DNA of 21,630 nt from Cudoniella acicularis (GCA_013054445.1 JAAMPI010000986.1:1-21630); one strand, 5' to 3'. Counted from the stretch's first letter, positions 1 through 10,259 are shown. The notes: generated from the sequence alone by a model not told the origin. Numbers and translations are program-made.

Positions 1-367
1 CGTCGCATTTGGCGTACCCTAGCGCGTCTTGGCGTATTCCAATTGTCGCCCGGTCCATGCAGTGGAGAGGACGATGGAATATCATATTCCATTTCAAATT
101 TCAAGTAAAAAGAGTTGATAGTTGTTTTGTTATTAAATTTTAAAGATTCTAGGTGAAAATTTTAATGGGGTAGCTAATCTCGCTTAGGTGTGCGACGAGC
201 CGTGGCCCCAACTCTTACTTCTTGAAACCCTCCAAGATGCGGAAAGTATCCAGCCTGCTTACAATTCCTGAATCGACTCACTCTTCAAAGTGTATAGCAA
301 TGCAAACAGATGCACAAATCAGGGAGCGAACCCGATGAGTCCATGTTCCTCTAAGAGACATTTAAGA
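1..367. other. Intergenic, no gene seen
   Basis: This is the 3' flank of the hydrolase gene that ends at 368. I see no coding frame with family resemblance, no RNA gene and no clear repeat. Confidence 0.5.
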
Positions 368-1661
368 TTAATTTCTAAGATTCTCGAGCCGTTCCTCTAG
401 CGAACCTGTCCCTTGTGGATCGTTGTCAGATCGTACAGGCAAGGAAGGCATGTTCCGTATCATACCTGCAGTCTCCGTCTGAGCTTGCATCAGCCTCGAG
501 ACGGCCCCAAAAGTCTGCAGTACTCGCGTGGCATTTGAAGTCTTTGCATCTTTGAACTTGCATATTTGCAAGTAGTCAGCATCAAGTCCGACTGCCTGAT
601 CATTCTCAGTGCCAAAGCGGGCCGACATCTCCGGTACTATCTACAACACCTATCAGTCTGTATATTTATTTTGGTTTGATACAAACCTCGAACATACCAA
701 CACGTTGTACACTTTTCTTGTCTCAAAGAAGGTTCTAATGAGAAACTTTGGTGCAAGTTGAGCAAAGCTTACTCGAAGTTCAACCAACGGGTTTGACCAT
801 CGCTGAAGTTCTCGAGCAACTTCGGTACTTCTGATTCCTAGTCCTTTTGCGAGATTGCCAAGGTAGGTAGCCCATACAGCTGCATCCGCTCCCTGGTGTG
901 GCGTACCGAAGAATACCAGGCACCGTGTGGAGTTCAAGATATTTCCATACAGTCCTTGCTGATTATTGGCCCCGACGAGTGCCTAAACGATTTCATGTTA
1001 ATATTTGACGAGACGTAGTATCAAGAGGGGGATGCTCACACTCTTGATCACATGGCCACCAAGGGAATGGCCTACAAATATCAGAGGTCGAGTTGTTTCC
1101 TTTTCGGAAAGTTTCAAAAATTAGTATGTTAATCATCACATTTATGCAGCCAATAAAACACACCTCTGGGCTAGTTCGGGCATTAGAAAGGTCGAAGAGG
1201 AGTGCTTCCGAGAAGGTGAAAGTTCTCCCAGTCGTCGAGCTTTCAAATGGACGAACAAAAGCTCGCGCGTCGTATCCAAACGTCATAATCCGCGCAGTCT
1301 TCAATGATTGAACTTGTGGAAGGAGATCTCGAAGCCAAAGACAACCCGAGCTTGTATCAGTCCATGTGGAGAAGGAATCGCCACCCAAGCCATGGACAGC
1401 CACGATGCTTGAGAAAGTTGTCAGTCAAGCTATGAATTGAAAGGTGAGAATAGGAATAGCACACTCGACTTCTACTTTACCGTCTTTGGGTATGTAGAGG
1501 GTATGAAGGCCGAGGGTATTGTCCTGGCATGTATGAGTGACAAGGCTGTACATCACTTATGTTCTAGGACTTACGGGGATTTCAAGGGAAGCATGGTCCG
1601 CTTCTTTATCCACTAGCTGACGCTTCTCTGACGACTTAGACCAACGCATTAGCCAAGACAT
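368..1661 (-). CDS. Stand-alone SERAC1/SesB-like alpha/beta-hydrolase
   Basis: Six exons, read from high to low coordinate: 1661-1575, 1523-1465, 1407-1164, 1099-1040, 982-698 and 640-368. The introns are 48-64 bp with GT-AG ends, and all phases agree, giving 335 residues. It has the hydrolase domain often found at the N-terminus of fungal NLR proteins. Visible landmarks are VDIVAVHGLGG (res 48-58), the nucleophile elbow GHSLGG with Ser142, LVFFGTPHQG (res 172-181) and the C-terminal block VGLDAD-Y-LQICKF. In relatives the last block normally carries the catalytic His where Tyr268 sits here, so hydrolase activity is doubtful. There is no NACHT or repeat domain after it, so this is a solo effector-like protein. 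The ATG at 1661 is the only in-frame Met of exon 1; the open frame runs further upstream to a TAA without another ATG, so a missed 5' exon is possible. It is divergent from the NLR pseudogene. Lipase-like or membrane-acting roles are inference. Confidence 0.8.
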
Positions 1662-1891
1662 TTCTTCTTTGATTCCCTTTTCCACTGTAGATTTTGGATT
1701 ATTCTGAAGAGGCGAGACAAGAGCTGAAATGGCCCGTGCGAGTCTCAGCCGCACTTCACAATATTATGATATTGTTGCTTGAGGCCATCATCGCTGGGTC
1801 TGCTTTGATCTTACGAAATTAGTTGCACAGGTCGTAAAACGCAAGTTGAAGTCCCATGTTGTGAGCTCATGGCGACTTTAATGGGTTACAG
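1662..1891. promoter_or_regulatory. Putative shared divergent promoter region
   Basis: This gap of about 230 bp separates the starts of the minus-strand hydrolase and the plus-strand NLR pseudogene. Both must have been transcribed from it if the start calls are right. I see no strong TATA box. The assignment rests on gene orientation only. Confidence 0.4.
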
Positions 1892-3926
1892 ATGGTGTGG
1901 GAGGGCGATCCGGCAATTAGGATCGCTGCAGAGTAAGAACCTTAACCCCATGTAGATTTCAGTCGAGAATCACTAACTCGATGGTATAGTGTTGTAGCAG
2001 TCCACGGTCTAGCTGCTGGATCCTCGTCCACATACTGCCACGAAAAGGGATGCAACCTCCTCAGAGACCTCCTGGCTTACGATGCCGACCTGCGAAATAT
2101 TCGAATTCTCACATTTGGCTATGCAGCCGCCGATGCATATTATATCAACTCGTCTGACGAGCCACAATCGACGGGAAGGCCTATGAAATTCGCCGAGCAG
2201 CTGTGTGAAAATCTGCGGAACAGGAGAGCTGATCTAAATGGGCCTGAAGAGCATCGCCCGATCATATTTATAACACATGGAGTGGGAGGACTTGTTGTCA
2301 AGAGAGCTCTGGTGGACCAAAAAGACATTCCTGAGAACACATCATGTCCTCTTCTTTGACACTCCCCACCAAGGATTTGATACTCAGGCGTGGTCCATAT
2401 TGACGGGACAGGATTTGACAGAGGAGGCGGAGGTTCAGTTCGCTTCTCGGTCTACTAGTCTCTCCGAACTCGTTAGAAGCTTTCGTGAAATATGCGGGGC
2501 CAATCAAAACTTGAGGTTCTCTTCATTTTACTCTGCCTCGCCCAGTGCTACACCTCTAGGAGAGTGCCGGGTTTGTTCTCGCCCTTATTAGACATTATGA
2601 AAAGCATTTGCTAAACCTTTCTAGCCCATATTAGAAGCATCCGCTATACTCGGCCTTGGTTTCGAAAGGTGAACTCACCTTAATCGTAAATCACGCCTAA
2701 CGATGCTCCAATACGCGGATTACCATGACCCAATGTATAGAAGGATCAAGATTACTTTCTCCGACAGCACATTATGCCTTTAAAGGTTCGCTGTTGGGGT
2801 ATGCAGTATACTTACAAAGATTTTAGGGAACGTACCGCTCGAGATTCTGACGTGGCTTTCCTCATGACCACGAGTTCAATCAACAACATTTCTCGGCCAT
2901 GAGGCTCCCCAATACTGCTGACTAGATATTGACCAACAACACCTATGAAGAATTGTGTCAGAGCACGAAGTCGTCATGTCTTTGGTGCTCTGGAAAGAGT
3001 GCGTAAGCCATTGCAATCTCCCACTTGTCAGCTGGCTCCTAGGACTGACAATTGTAGTTGGGTCTGGAAAGACGATTATATGGTATGTATGAGTGCTCTT
3101 TCGAAATAAATACAGTCACAATGACAGTGAAATAGCTCCAGGGTGGCTCAGGAGATCAGAGCCAGCCTTTCGACCGCCGCCAATTTTGCAGTAATCTACG
3201 TCTTCTGCCAGTACGATTCACCTGGAACCTCGAACACATCGAGTATCATCAGCATTTTAGTTATGCAACTATTACTTCAGCTTGAAGCTGCAGGGAAGCT
3301 GAATGAACCTACCATTGAAGACAATTTGAAAAACGCTCATCGACAAGACAAAACCAAACTTTCTACATCCGAAGCATACGAAATTTTGCTAAGCCTTGCT
3401 GGAGAGTTTTCAAGGATATTCATCATTTTGGACGGCATCGACGCGTTAAATGCTAGCAAGGAAAATGAAAATGATCCGGACGAAGCGGCCACTTTGTTGA
3501 GGGTCGTCAGAAAATTGCTGACAAGCCCAGTCAACGTGACCATCAAATTCTTCATTTCTAGCCGTTTTCAAGTTGATGACAAAAGTTTCATACAATCTTC
3601 TCTACAGCTATCTCTCTCGGAGGGAAATGTTCAAGCGGACATTCGCACTTTTGTCGACGAAGAGGTCGAAGATAGGATTTGGGCTGCAGGACGCACAGAC
3701 GACCGTGATTTCCCAGGAAATCAAAGACAAGCTAACTTCAGGGGCTCAGGGCATATAAGTATTGTCCCAAACTGCCTGGTTACACCAAAATTCTTACAAG
3801 TCAGGTTCCTTTGGGCGAAGCTCCAACTACAGGTGTTGTGTGAAGATTTCAATTCAGACACCATGCTCCGCGAAGCTTTGAGCAGGTTACCGCCCTCGCT
3901 TCATGAGATTTACCGCCAATGCTTAC

Positions 3927-3958
3927 GAGCCTAGGCGCAAAAGTCCGTGTTTTTAGGG
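3927..3958 (+). repeat. Left terminal inverted repeat of the MITE-like element
   Basis: It starts GAGCCTAGGCGCAAAAG and ends TTTTTAGGG. It is the mirror of 4144-4175 with three transition differences. Confidence 0.85.
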
Positions 3959-4143
3959 CACTTTACTAATAAATCCCAATTGAAAAGTTTTAAGCTTTTA
4001 AAAGTTAGTGAATAGAAAGTATCTATGCCTTCGTTCTTTCGTAATTACTAAGTTTTATATTTTAATCATTCCTTATTCTTTTATAACATTTAAGTGATCG
4101 CGATAGCTTTACTTTTTCGAACCCTGAAAACCGCTTAAATATA

Positions 4144-4175
4144 CCCTGAAAACATGGGCTTTTGCGCCTAGGCTC
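4144..4175 (-). repeat. Right terminal inverted repeat of the MITE-like element
   Basis: It ends CTTTTGCGCCTAGGCTC on the plus strand, the reverse complement of the left end. It contains the palindrome CCTAGG, as the left end does. Confidence 0.85.
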
Positions 4176-5756
4176 ATTACTGAGAATTATTCACCGATAA
4201 GGAGATCTCTTATGCGCCCCCCAAATCCTAAAATGGGTCGCCTTTGCAAAGCGACCGATGCAGGTGATGAACTGAAAGGAGCCATCCATATTCAGGATAG
4301 AGATATGGAATGAGTCAAAAAGTCGCATGACAACCTCGGTGCTCATCAACTCTTGTCGGGGCCTCGTCTATCTTGATGAGTTTGATCTTTCCGTCTGACT
4401 TATTCATTCTTCGGTAAAGGAGTACCTGTCTTTGGCAAAAGCCTCGGGAAACATGGACGCTTTCACCTTCGAATGCACTTCTGCCGACCTAGAGCTTGGC
4501 CAAGCATGTCTGACGTACCTTACATTCCAGGACTTCAGCAGACAGAGTTCACTACGCAGTGAAGTAATAGCATTCCATCAGATCGGTCTTCTCGATCCAC
4601 AAGAAATTATTGGGACTGCGGCCTCTCCTTGGATGACAAACTTCATATGGCTGGCTTCTGGAGGCAGAAGAAGAAGCCCTTTTCTTATACACATACAAAG
4701 CGAAAGCTCACGTCGCACCGCCATTTTAGCCAACGTACTCACGCTCGCTCCTTCTGGGCTCTTCATACCAAGCATATAGCTACAAATTCTCCGCTATATC
4801 CTGCTTTCTCGCGCCTGGCAACCCAGCCCAACAGTACTTGAATGCTTCAGCCTTGGTTAGGAAAGGTCAATGTAAATTTGTACGCTGAAGACCTTTTCGA
4901 ATAGGCGGTTAACAACGAACATGCACCATTGTTTAGCATTATGGTACAAATAAACACAAAATTTCATATGCCGTCGCTCTCGAGTAAAATGCTTAGGAAT
5001 GGGAAAACAGTAATGCACCACGCGGCTGCCGAGGAACTTGTAATTCTCATGGAATTCTTTCTTTCCGTTGAATCATTACCACATCCACTACTGCAGATCG
5101 ACCTAGATGGATGTACACCTCTGCACTCTGCAGCAAGTCATTCTCAAGCAGGTACTGCTCACACAATAATGCGGTACGCCGTCAAACCGCCGTTTTCTCT
5201 TAACCGCTCCAGACCCAAGTGGCTAGACGTCAAGAATAAAGATGGAGCCACAGTATTGTTCAAAGCTATAGAGTCCGGTAGCCCTGAGATTGTCCGACTT
5301 CTATCTCATTCTGCAAGCTTTAATGCCCACGAAACACCGACGTCCTCAGGTGCCACAGCAATGCCTCTACTCCCCTGTGCAGCCCAGAGCGACCACTTCT
5401 TAGTGATCCGAGAGCTGCTGTACTGTGAGGATGCTGCGAGCTATGTTCCACGCGCTCTGTCTGTTGCGGCCGGTGAAAGGCACATCGCTTCTGCCACAGA
5501 ACTTATCGATTGGGCTATGCGGCATGGCTGTGATCCTGATCCGAATGCCGAAGCTGTCAAGATTTCTGTCGATAATAATCGACTAGAGGTTTTATCCACC
5601 TTGCTTTCTTTCCGGGACAATGTGCAATTAGAACCATTTTCACTAGACGTCGTAGCGTACACGGATTTTTGCCGTGAAGTCGACAAGGTTTTGGAGACAT
5701 TCTGGGCTGACTTTGGTGGTGATATTTGTAGAGTAGAGTTGTTTTGGGGACAGTAA

Positions 5757-6838
5757 TCGTAAGTGCTTGGATGCTTAATGCTGGAGATGTTGGTAATTTA
5801 TGCTTTTTTCGAAAGCATTTCTGTGATTGTAGATATGTGTCTCTGACTCTTTGCCGAATCCACAATCACCTTATATTCTTCAATTACTCACAGTAACAAA
5901 GATATTTAGCTTAAAAGGCACTTAATTTGGATTTCATCTGAAAAAGTTCTTCTACGAACCTTTTCAAAATTATTTTGTAATAACTGTACAATATATGTAT
6001 TTTATAAGGTGGCACGAAGAAGGGTATATCATGTTTTTATATCTTTTTCCGTGGCCTTTGAAGGATTTAACATGAAAAATTCATTCTACGAAGTGCTGGA
6101 AATGTTTTTTTTTTTTTTACCAATGTGTTACTGCACGGTCGCTAATTCACAGCATGTACGTCCCTATAATTTAGCGAGTATTCGTTGATTCACAATCGCT
6201 AAGCCCCTGAAACCCAGTAAGTCCACGGCTTTGTTCAAAATTTTTAATTTATAGGGAAATTAATTAGAAACCCTAATATAATATAGACTAATTGACAGAG
6301 AGGAGGTAGACATAGCCGAAACAATTCTTAGGAATTATTTCACTATAATATTGGGTCTTTTACTGTTCTTTTATCGTCACCGGGAAGAATAGCTACGATT
6401 TGTGGAGTTGTGCGCTAAAACACAGTGAGCTGCACGCTGTAACTTAGTATGTGGATCCTTGTATTTGAAAGCCGGACCCCGCTACGCTTATCAGTGTTCA
6501 CTACAACTTACAACTAAATGCGGGCATTCAAGTTTTTTGCAGTGGGTTGTTTTGTTACACACGCATCCAAATTATTTACTATACATATCGACTTGAAGAG
6601 AGCAAATAAATTCGAGCAGGCATGTATGGTGAGTGAGCCATTCGACCGCGCGAATGCAGCAGTCCGGTCCTAGTACAACACTTTAAAAGTTAAACCCCCT
6701 ATCATAATGAGGCGTAGTCGCAATTATATTAAGACATGCTTGTCTATAATCTCATTCAATTGAAAAAAATTGATTTTCCCTTAGCCCAGTGGCCATTTCA
6801 TAACTTTCAAGTGTTTCATGCGATTTTGATATTTTCAT
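5757..6838. other. AT-rich intergenic, no gene seen
   Basis: About 1.1 kb with no supportable gene. It holds a run of 14 T (6105-6118) and a small hairpin at 5940-5965 (GAAAAAGTTC / GAACCTTTTC, 9 of 10 paired). Several short AT-rich stretches near 6240-6300 may be old transposon debris, but I cannot identify any. Confidence 0.5.
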
Positions 6839-7036
6839 CTAGAAATACACCATAAGCTTGGCTTGGGTTATAGAGTTCTGGAGAACTTGGGATTGAAGAT
6901 TTGAAATCACCCAAAGGGTAACAGCGGAAATGAACAGGAAATACAGAACCATAACATTATATATAGGCAGTGCCTTGGACTTTGATGTTCGGTAAAGCAG
7001 TCCCCCATCGTTCTCTGACGCCGCCACCGCAACTCC
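6839..7036 (-). other. Small open frame with one membrane helix, status unknown
   Basis: An open frame follows a possible 3' splice site (TTTATAG, ending 7037) and runs to a stop at 6839, about 65 codons with no ATG near its start. It contains one clear hydrophobic helix (VMVLYFLFISAVTLWVI) preceded by a basic stretch. Codon use looks coding-like, but no family is recognised. It lies directly downstream of the bZIP exon on the same strand. It could be a gene fragment, an alternative last exon of that gene, or chance. Confidence 0.25.
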
Positions 7037-7070
7037 CTATAAACTCTACCATCATGCAAACAAGGAAGGA

Positions 7071-9692
7071 TCACAAACTTTCAGAAATTTTCCCTCGTTC
7101 ATTCTCGTTAAGCTTCACCACAAGATTCTTCCAGTGATCTCTTTCTGCCTCTAACTTAGCGATCTCCTCGCCTAACTGCTCCAACTTCTTCAATTTCCTA
7201 TTTCGCGATTTGCGCGCTGCAAGTGTATTCCGAGCCCGTTTCATTGCAATGGTATCGTTTTCCGATTCAGGCCTTTCAGAATATCTCGGGAGTTGTTCGA
7301 AGTGTTGCCTCTGTATAGGCCTTGATTCTGCCAATGGAGGAAACAATTGTTGGTGTTGGTGTAGTGAAGGTGGCCCCATACTTGGCAACGGCAACCCCAT
7401 GTCGCAGTTTGGGGATTTGCCTAAGGAACTCCCAAATTGTGGTGGCTGCTCGTTCCAGTATCCTATGTTGCCAGATGACGGGTTTTCAAAGGACAAACGT
7501 TCGTTTCTGACAATTTCCGCCAAAGTTGGTCTCGAAGTCTCCGGGTCTAATGACATGAATGGCATTGGAATTATAGATGGACCAGCTCTCATTTTCCATC
7601 TTGCAACAGCTGAAGATATAAACTCCCTGCACAGGCTTAGCAATACTTACACATGATCGTAATATAGGCGAACTCACCAAATGAGATCTCGGTCGGTGGC
7701 CTTTTGAAACCTCAAGTACATCTGTACCTCGTCTTGTTCCAGCCAGGTGATCTGAAGGCTGTCATCTTCGACAATCGATTGATCTGATTCGGCTTCAACA
7801 AGTTCAGTCTGAAAAAGCCCTCCTTGTTTAAAGGCCTGCTCATTGATTGTCTCACACAAAGCCGCATTTTTGGTATCTTCAAATTCCACTATTAAACAGC
7901 TTTCGTCCTGTTGTAATCAGTAAAGTACTGGGATGACTTTACTCGCATCAAAATATTTCATCTCAATCGAAGACCTACCTCACTTGTTCGAAAGCCATAG
8001 CAAAATGCTGGCTCGGGTCGCCCCTCTTCTTCAAAATAACCAAAGAACGCTCGGCATCTTTTTGTTATTCCTCGGGATAATGTTTGCACCCGAACGCGGC
8101 GGATGTTGTCTTGATGTAGCTCCAGCCCCAGTTCGTTATCGCCAGCATATTCACGCTTCCTTTTCCCGCTTCCGGAAACGTTTCCTGCCATACTTGGGCT
8201 GGGATTTTGGCGCTCTTCAATCGCTGATGGGGAGGTGTTTGTATCAAGCGTGGAGTCTAGTAGTTGTAGCGGGGCAATCGCAGCCAAAAGAGGCTTTTCT
8301 TCGACGCCTGCTTCAGGAATCTTCTCTTGATTGCAAGACTTGCAAACTTCTTTATCGTCTTCGATTTTAATGATGCGGCGAAATGTTATATCGCATGCTG
8401 GGCTGAAAGAGAAATCGTTTAGTAGTGAAAAATACTGTGAAGGGTGAATATGGTGTTTACCATTTAACATCACTGTCAGTTGACCCAGCGCACTCATACC
8501 CACAGCCTGGGCAGCTGTTTCCAGTCTGCCACCTTTGCTGAAAGACTAGACTCATTTCAACCCGTTGCCCGGGGTAAAAGCAGCTCTGCCAATCATCAAA
8601 AATATTGATATCACGCCCGGTAACCGAATTCTGAATTACGAATTCGCCTTTTTGGATCTTCTTTCTGGCTTGTCCGGCTTTGTTCACATTAGATTGAAGA
8701 ACAGCTGTCAGAGCCTATAATTATGTCAGAATTCTTGGTCAGGTTCGGATGGAGTGGAAAAGCACTTCGGCGGATCGTATAAACTCCAAATGGAAAGGGC
8801 TAAATTTGCCAAGTGCATCGATGAGATATACAGGCTGCTGTCGCTCTACTTGTGCGGGTATTTTGGTGATGATATTCTGGATGTTCAGTACGATCTGGAA
8901 AACCCGGACATTCATTTTGAAATTATTTTCAGTGTTTACAAGCAGTTAGAGCGAAGAGGTATACACTTACAATATCTTTGAAGTTGTCAATATAAGATTT
9001 TTGCCTTGTTCTATTCCACTGATCAAAGCTCAGTCATTGAAATGAGAATTATGAGATACCCAAGGATAAATACATTGATGCTGTCTCGGCGATTTCCGAA
9101 AGCTTCTTCATGCATTTGAAATATGCTTGTTGCACTTTACTTGCTAAAGACAACTTTGTTTTGTCATTTTTCTTTTCGATGATATTTGTTCGCGACCTAA
9201 ATACAAAGCATGTTAAATATTACTTCAGGCTTATGAGGCGAGGCCCGTGAGGGACTGGGAATACATTTCAATGGCCACGAGAAGTAGATGAATCGACTCT
9301 GTGTGAGCTACTAGATCAGCCTGGAAAGCACTGACATCCTCCTTCCGACAAATCGCCCATCGTATTTTCATCCAGCCTTTTTTCAGCCTTGAAGTTGCCC
9401 CTCCTGCACCGAGGGAACCTTGATATTTTTCGATCTTCTTCCAAAAATCGTCAATTGTGCGTTGACATTGTGACGCCGCCTGCTGAAGAGCGATGTACTC
9501 TGCATGCTGGGACTCATCAAACTCCAGCCGTTTGACCTGTAAAAGGGCAGTCTCAAGAGTGTAGAGCTGCCGCACAAGCTCACGATACTTGTGGCTGGCT
9601 TCCCCGCTTTCGCGGAGGGCGTCAACAACGGTGGCCACGAGCTCGAGAGCAGCGATAAAGTCCCCGGCCGAGAACCCGAAGCCGACTGACAT
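7071..9692 (-). CDS. STAND-N / ubiquitin-like / zinc-ribbon / bZIP fusion protein
   Basis: Eight exons: 9692-9265, 9196-9074, 9018-8971, 8916-8766, 8714-8461, 8402-7979, 7907-7678 and 7626-7071, with introns of 51-71 bp. All phases agree and give 737 residues. Residues 1-143 begin MSVGFGFSAGDFIAALELV, the helical N-terminal domain common in fungal STAND and ubiquitin-like-domain proteins. Residues about 203-310 are the fungal ubiquitin-like domain (NVRVFQIVLNIQ, QQPVYLIDALGKFSPFHLEF, CFYPGQRVEMSLVF). Cys318/321/335/338 form a CxxC-13-CxxC zinc ribbon. An acidic, serine-rich linker follows, then a bZIP at 682-725: basic region RNTLAARKSR fits N-x7-R, and the zipper has Leu704, Leu711, Trp718, Leu725, as in the CPC1/GCN4 family. 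A DNA-binding regulator is inferred. Intron 3 (8970-8917) ends AA, not AG; if not spliced there the protein would stop early after exon 3, so the gene may be recently disabled. Intron 4 has a weak donor (GTGCTT). Confidence 0.8.
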
Positions 9693-10259
9693 GGCGCGGC
9701 ATGAGCACGATGAGCTTCAACTAAAGTGATGCGAATTCGGACAAAGAGAAGGTGGTGAAAATATTGAGATCAGCAGGATGCTGGCGACAGTGTTCTATTT
9801 TTAGCCTCCAAACCTTTTCTTGGCCGTCCATGTACATTATAAAATTTGCAAAATGATTTCATATAATATTATATATGTGAGATAGGGACATATGAAAATT
9901 TAGATGCAGGACTTTTAATTCTATGAAATATTGGCCGCCTTTTAAGTCGCGGAATGTCTATAGAGAATAAATAAAGAGAGTAAAGCGGCGCTGTCAGAAG
10001 CGCCCGTGGAAAATACAGGGTCGAGTCTACTGGAGGGGCAAATCTAGACCCTCCGTTCCCCCACNCNCTACCTTTGCTCCTCCGAATTTCTCTTCCCCCT
10101 ATCGTCCTTCACATTCTCCTCGTCGTCAAGAGACCCGAATTGATTCCAACTAAGTTGCCTGACATTCAACAATTCCCGCTCAAACAGACTATTTGTGTGT
10201 CGCTTCTTTATTTTCGTGCCAATCGTCCGTCAGACTTAAGAACCCTTCTCAGGATTAGA
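9693..10259. promoter_or_regulatory. Divergent intergenic region between the bZIP fusion and Doc genes
   Basis: About 570 bp separate two divergent starts, so promoters for both should lie here. An AT-rich near-palindrome sits near 9861-9878. Ambiguous bases at 10065 and 10067 fall in a C-rich run. An open frame runs into the Doc gene from 10074, but it has no ATG before 10260. Confidence 0.4.

Larger units (their letters stand above)
3927..4176. mobile_element. MITE-like insertion with 32-bp terminal inverted repeats
   Basis: This is a 250-bp AT-rich element with no coding frame. Its ends are inverted repeats: the left begins GAGCCTAGGCGCAAAAG and the right end, reverse-complemented, is the same for 17 bases. 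About 32 bases match with three mismatches, all transitions. TTAC flanks both sides (3923-3926 and 4177-4180), or TTA if the 3-bp rule of PIF/Harbinger elements applies. Removing the element plus one TTAC restores a continuous post-NACHT reading (CLLRIIHR) in the NLR gene, which supports an insertion event. The family is not assigned; a Harbinger-type MITE is possible from the TTA target. Confidence 0.85.
1892..5756 (+). pseudogene. Decayed NLR: hydrolase - NACHT - ankyrin
   Basis: This is a degenerate fungal NLR (STAND) gene. A first exon from ATG 1892 ends at 1932; an intron at 1933-1989 leads to the hydrolase domain (VVAVHGLAAG, RILTFGYAAADAYY). The nucleophile elbow reads THGVGG, with Gly (codon 2279-2281) where Ser is expected. 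A frameshift between about 2300 and 2345 precedes VLFFDTPHQGFD. Further recognisable pieces are intron 2571-2624, AILGLGFER, then ELTLIVNHA and MLQYADYHDPMYRRIK in shifted frames. Next comes a P-loop VVGSGKTII (3054-3080), intron 3083-3135, and a NACHT core with Walker B IFIILDGIDAL near 3415-3447. A frameshift near 3700 and an intron at 3755-3804 with a ruined donor follow. An insertion splits the post-NACHT region at 3926. Stops at 4311 (Trp in relatives) and 4396 and more frameshifts follow. The ankyrin tail 4929-5756 is still open for 275 codons (e.g. DLDGCTPLHSAASH). It cannot encode the full protein as given. Confidence 0.9.

Noticed and set aside
1662..1754. Extension of the hydrolase N-terminus to 1754
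   Set aside because: The first codon there is GTG, which is not a usual start in fungal nuclear genes; a TAA lies just upstream.
7210..7656. 148-codon plus-strand open frame
   Set aside because: It is antisense to the bZIP exon, which has a clear domain; no family resemblance.
7933..8370. 145-codon plus-strand open frame
   Set aside because: It is the antisense shadow of exon 6 of the fusion gene, whose exons fit in phase.
8749..8981. Overlapping plus-strand frames opposite an apparent gap in the minus-strand gene
   Set aside because: The gap is filled by minus-strand exons 3-4 (e.g. QQPVYLIDALGK), so the plus frames are shadows.
8690..9231. Idea that the middle of the fusion gene had been lost or replaced by an insertion
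   Set aside because: Reading with introns 9197-9264, 9019-9073, 8917-8970 and 8715-8765 recovers a continuous family-like protein; only one acceptor is damaged.
10074..10259. 62-codon N-terminal extension of the Doc protein
   Set aside because: It begins at TTG, has no ATG and overlaps a stretch with ambiguous bases; the domain starts after ATG 10260.
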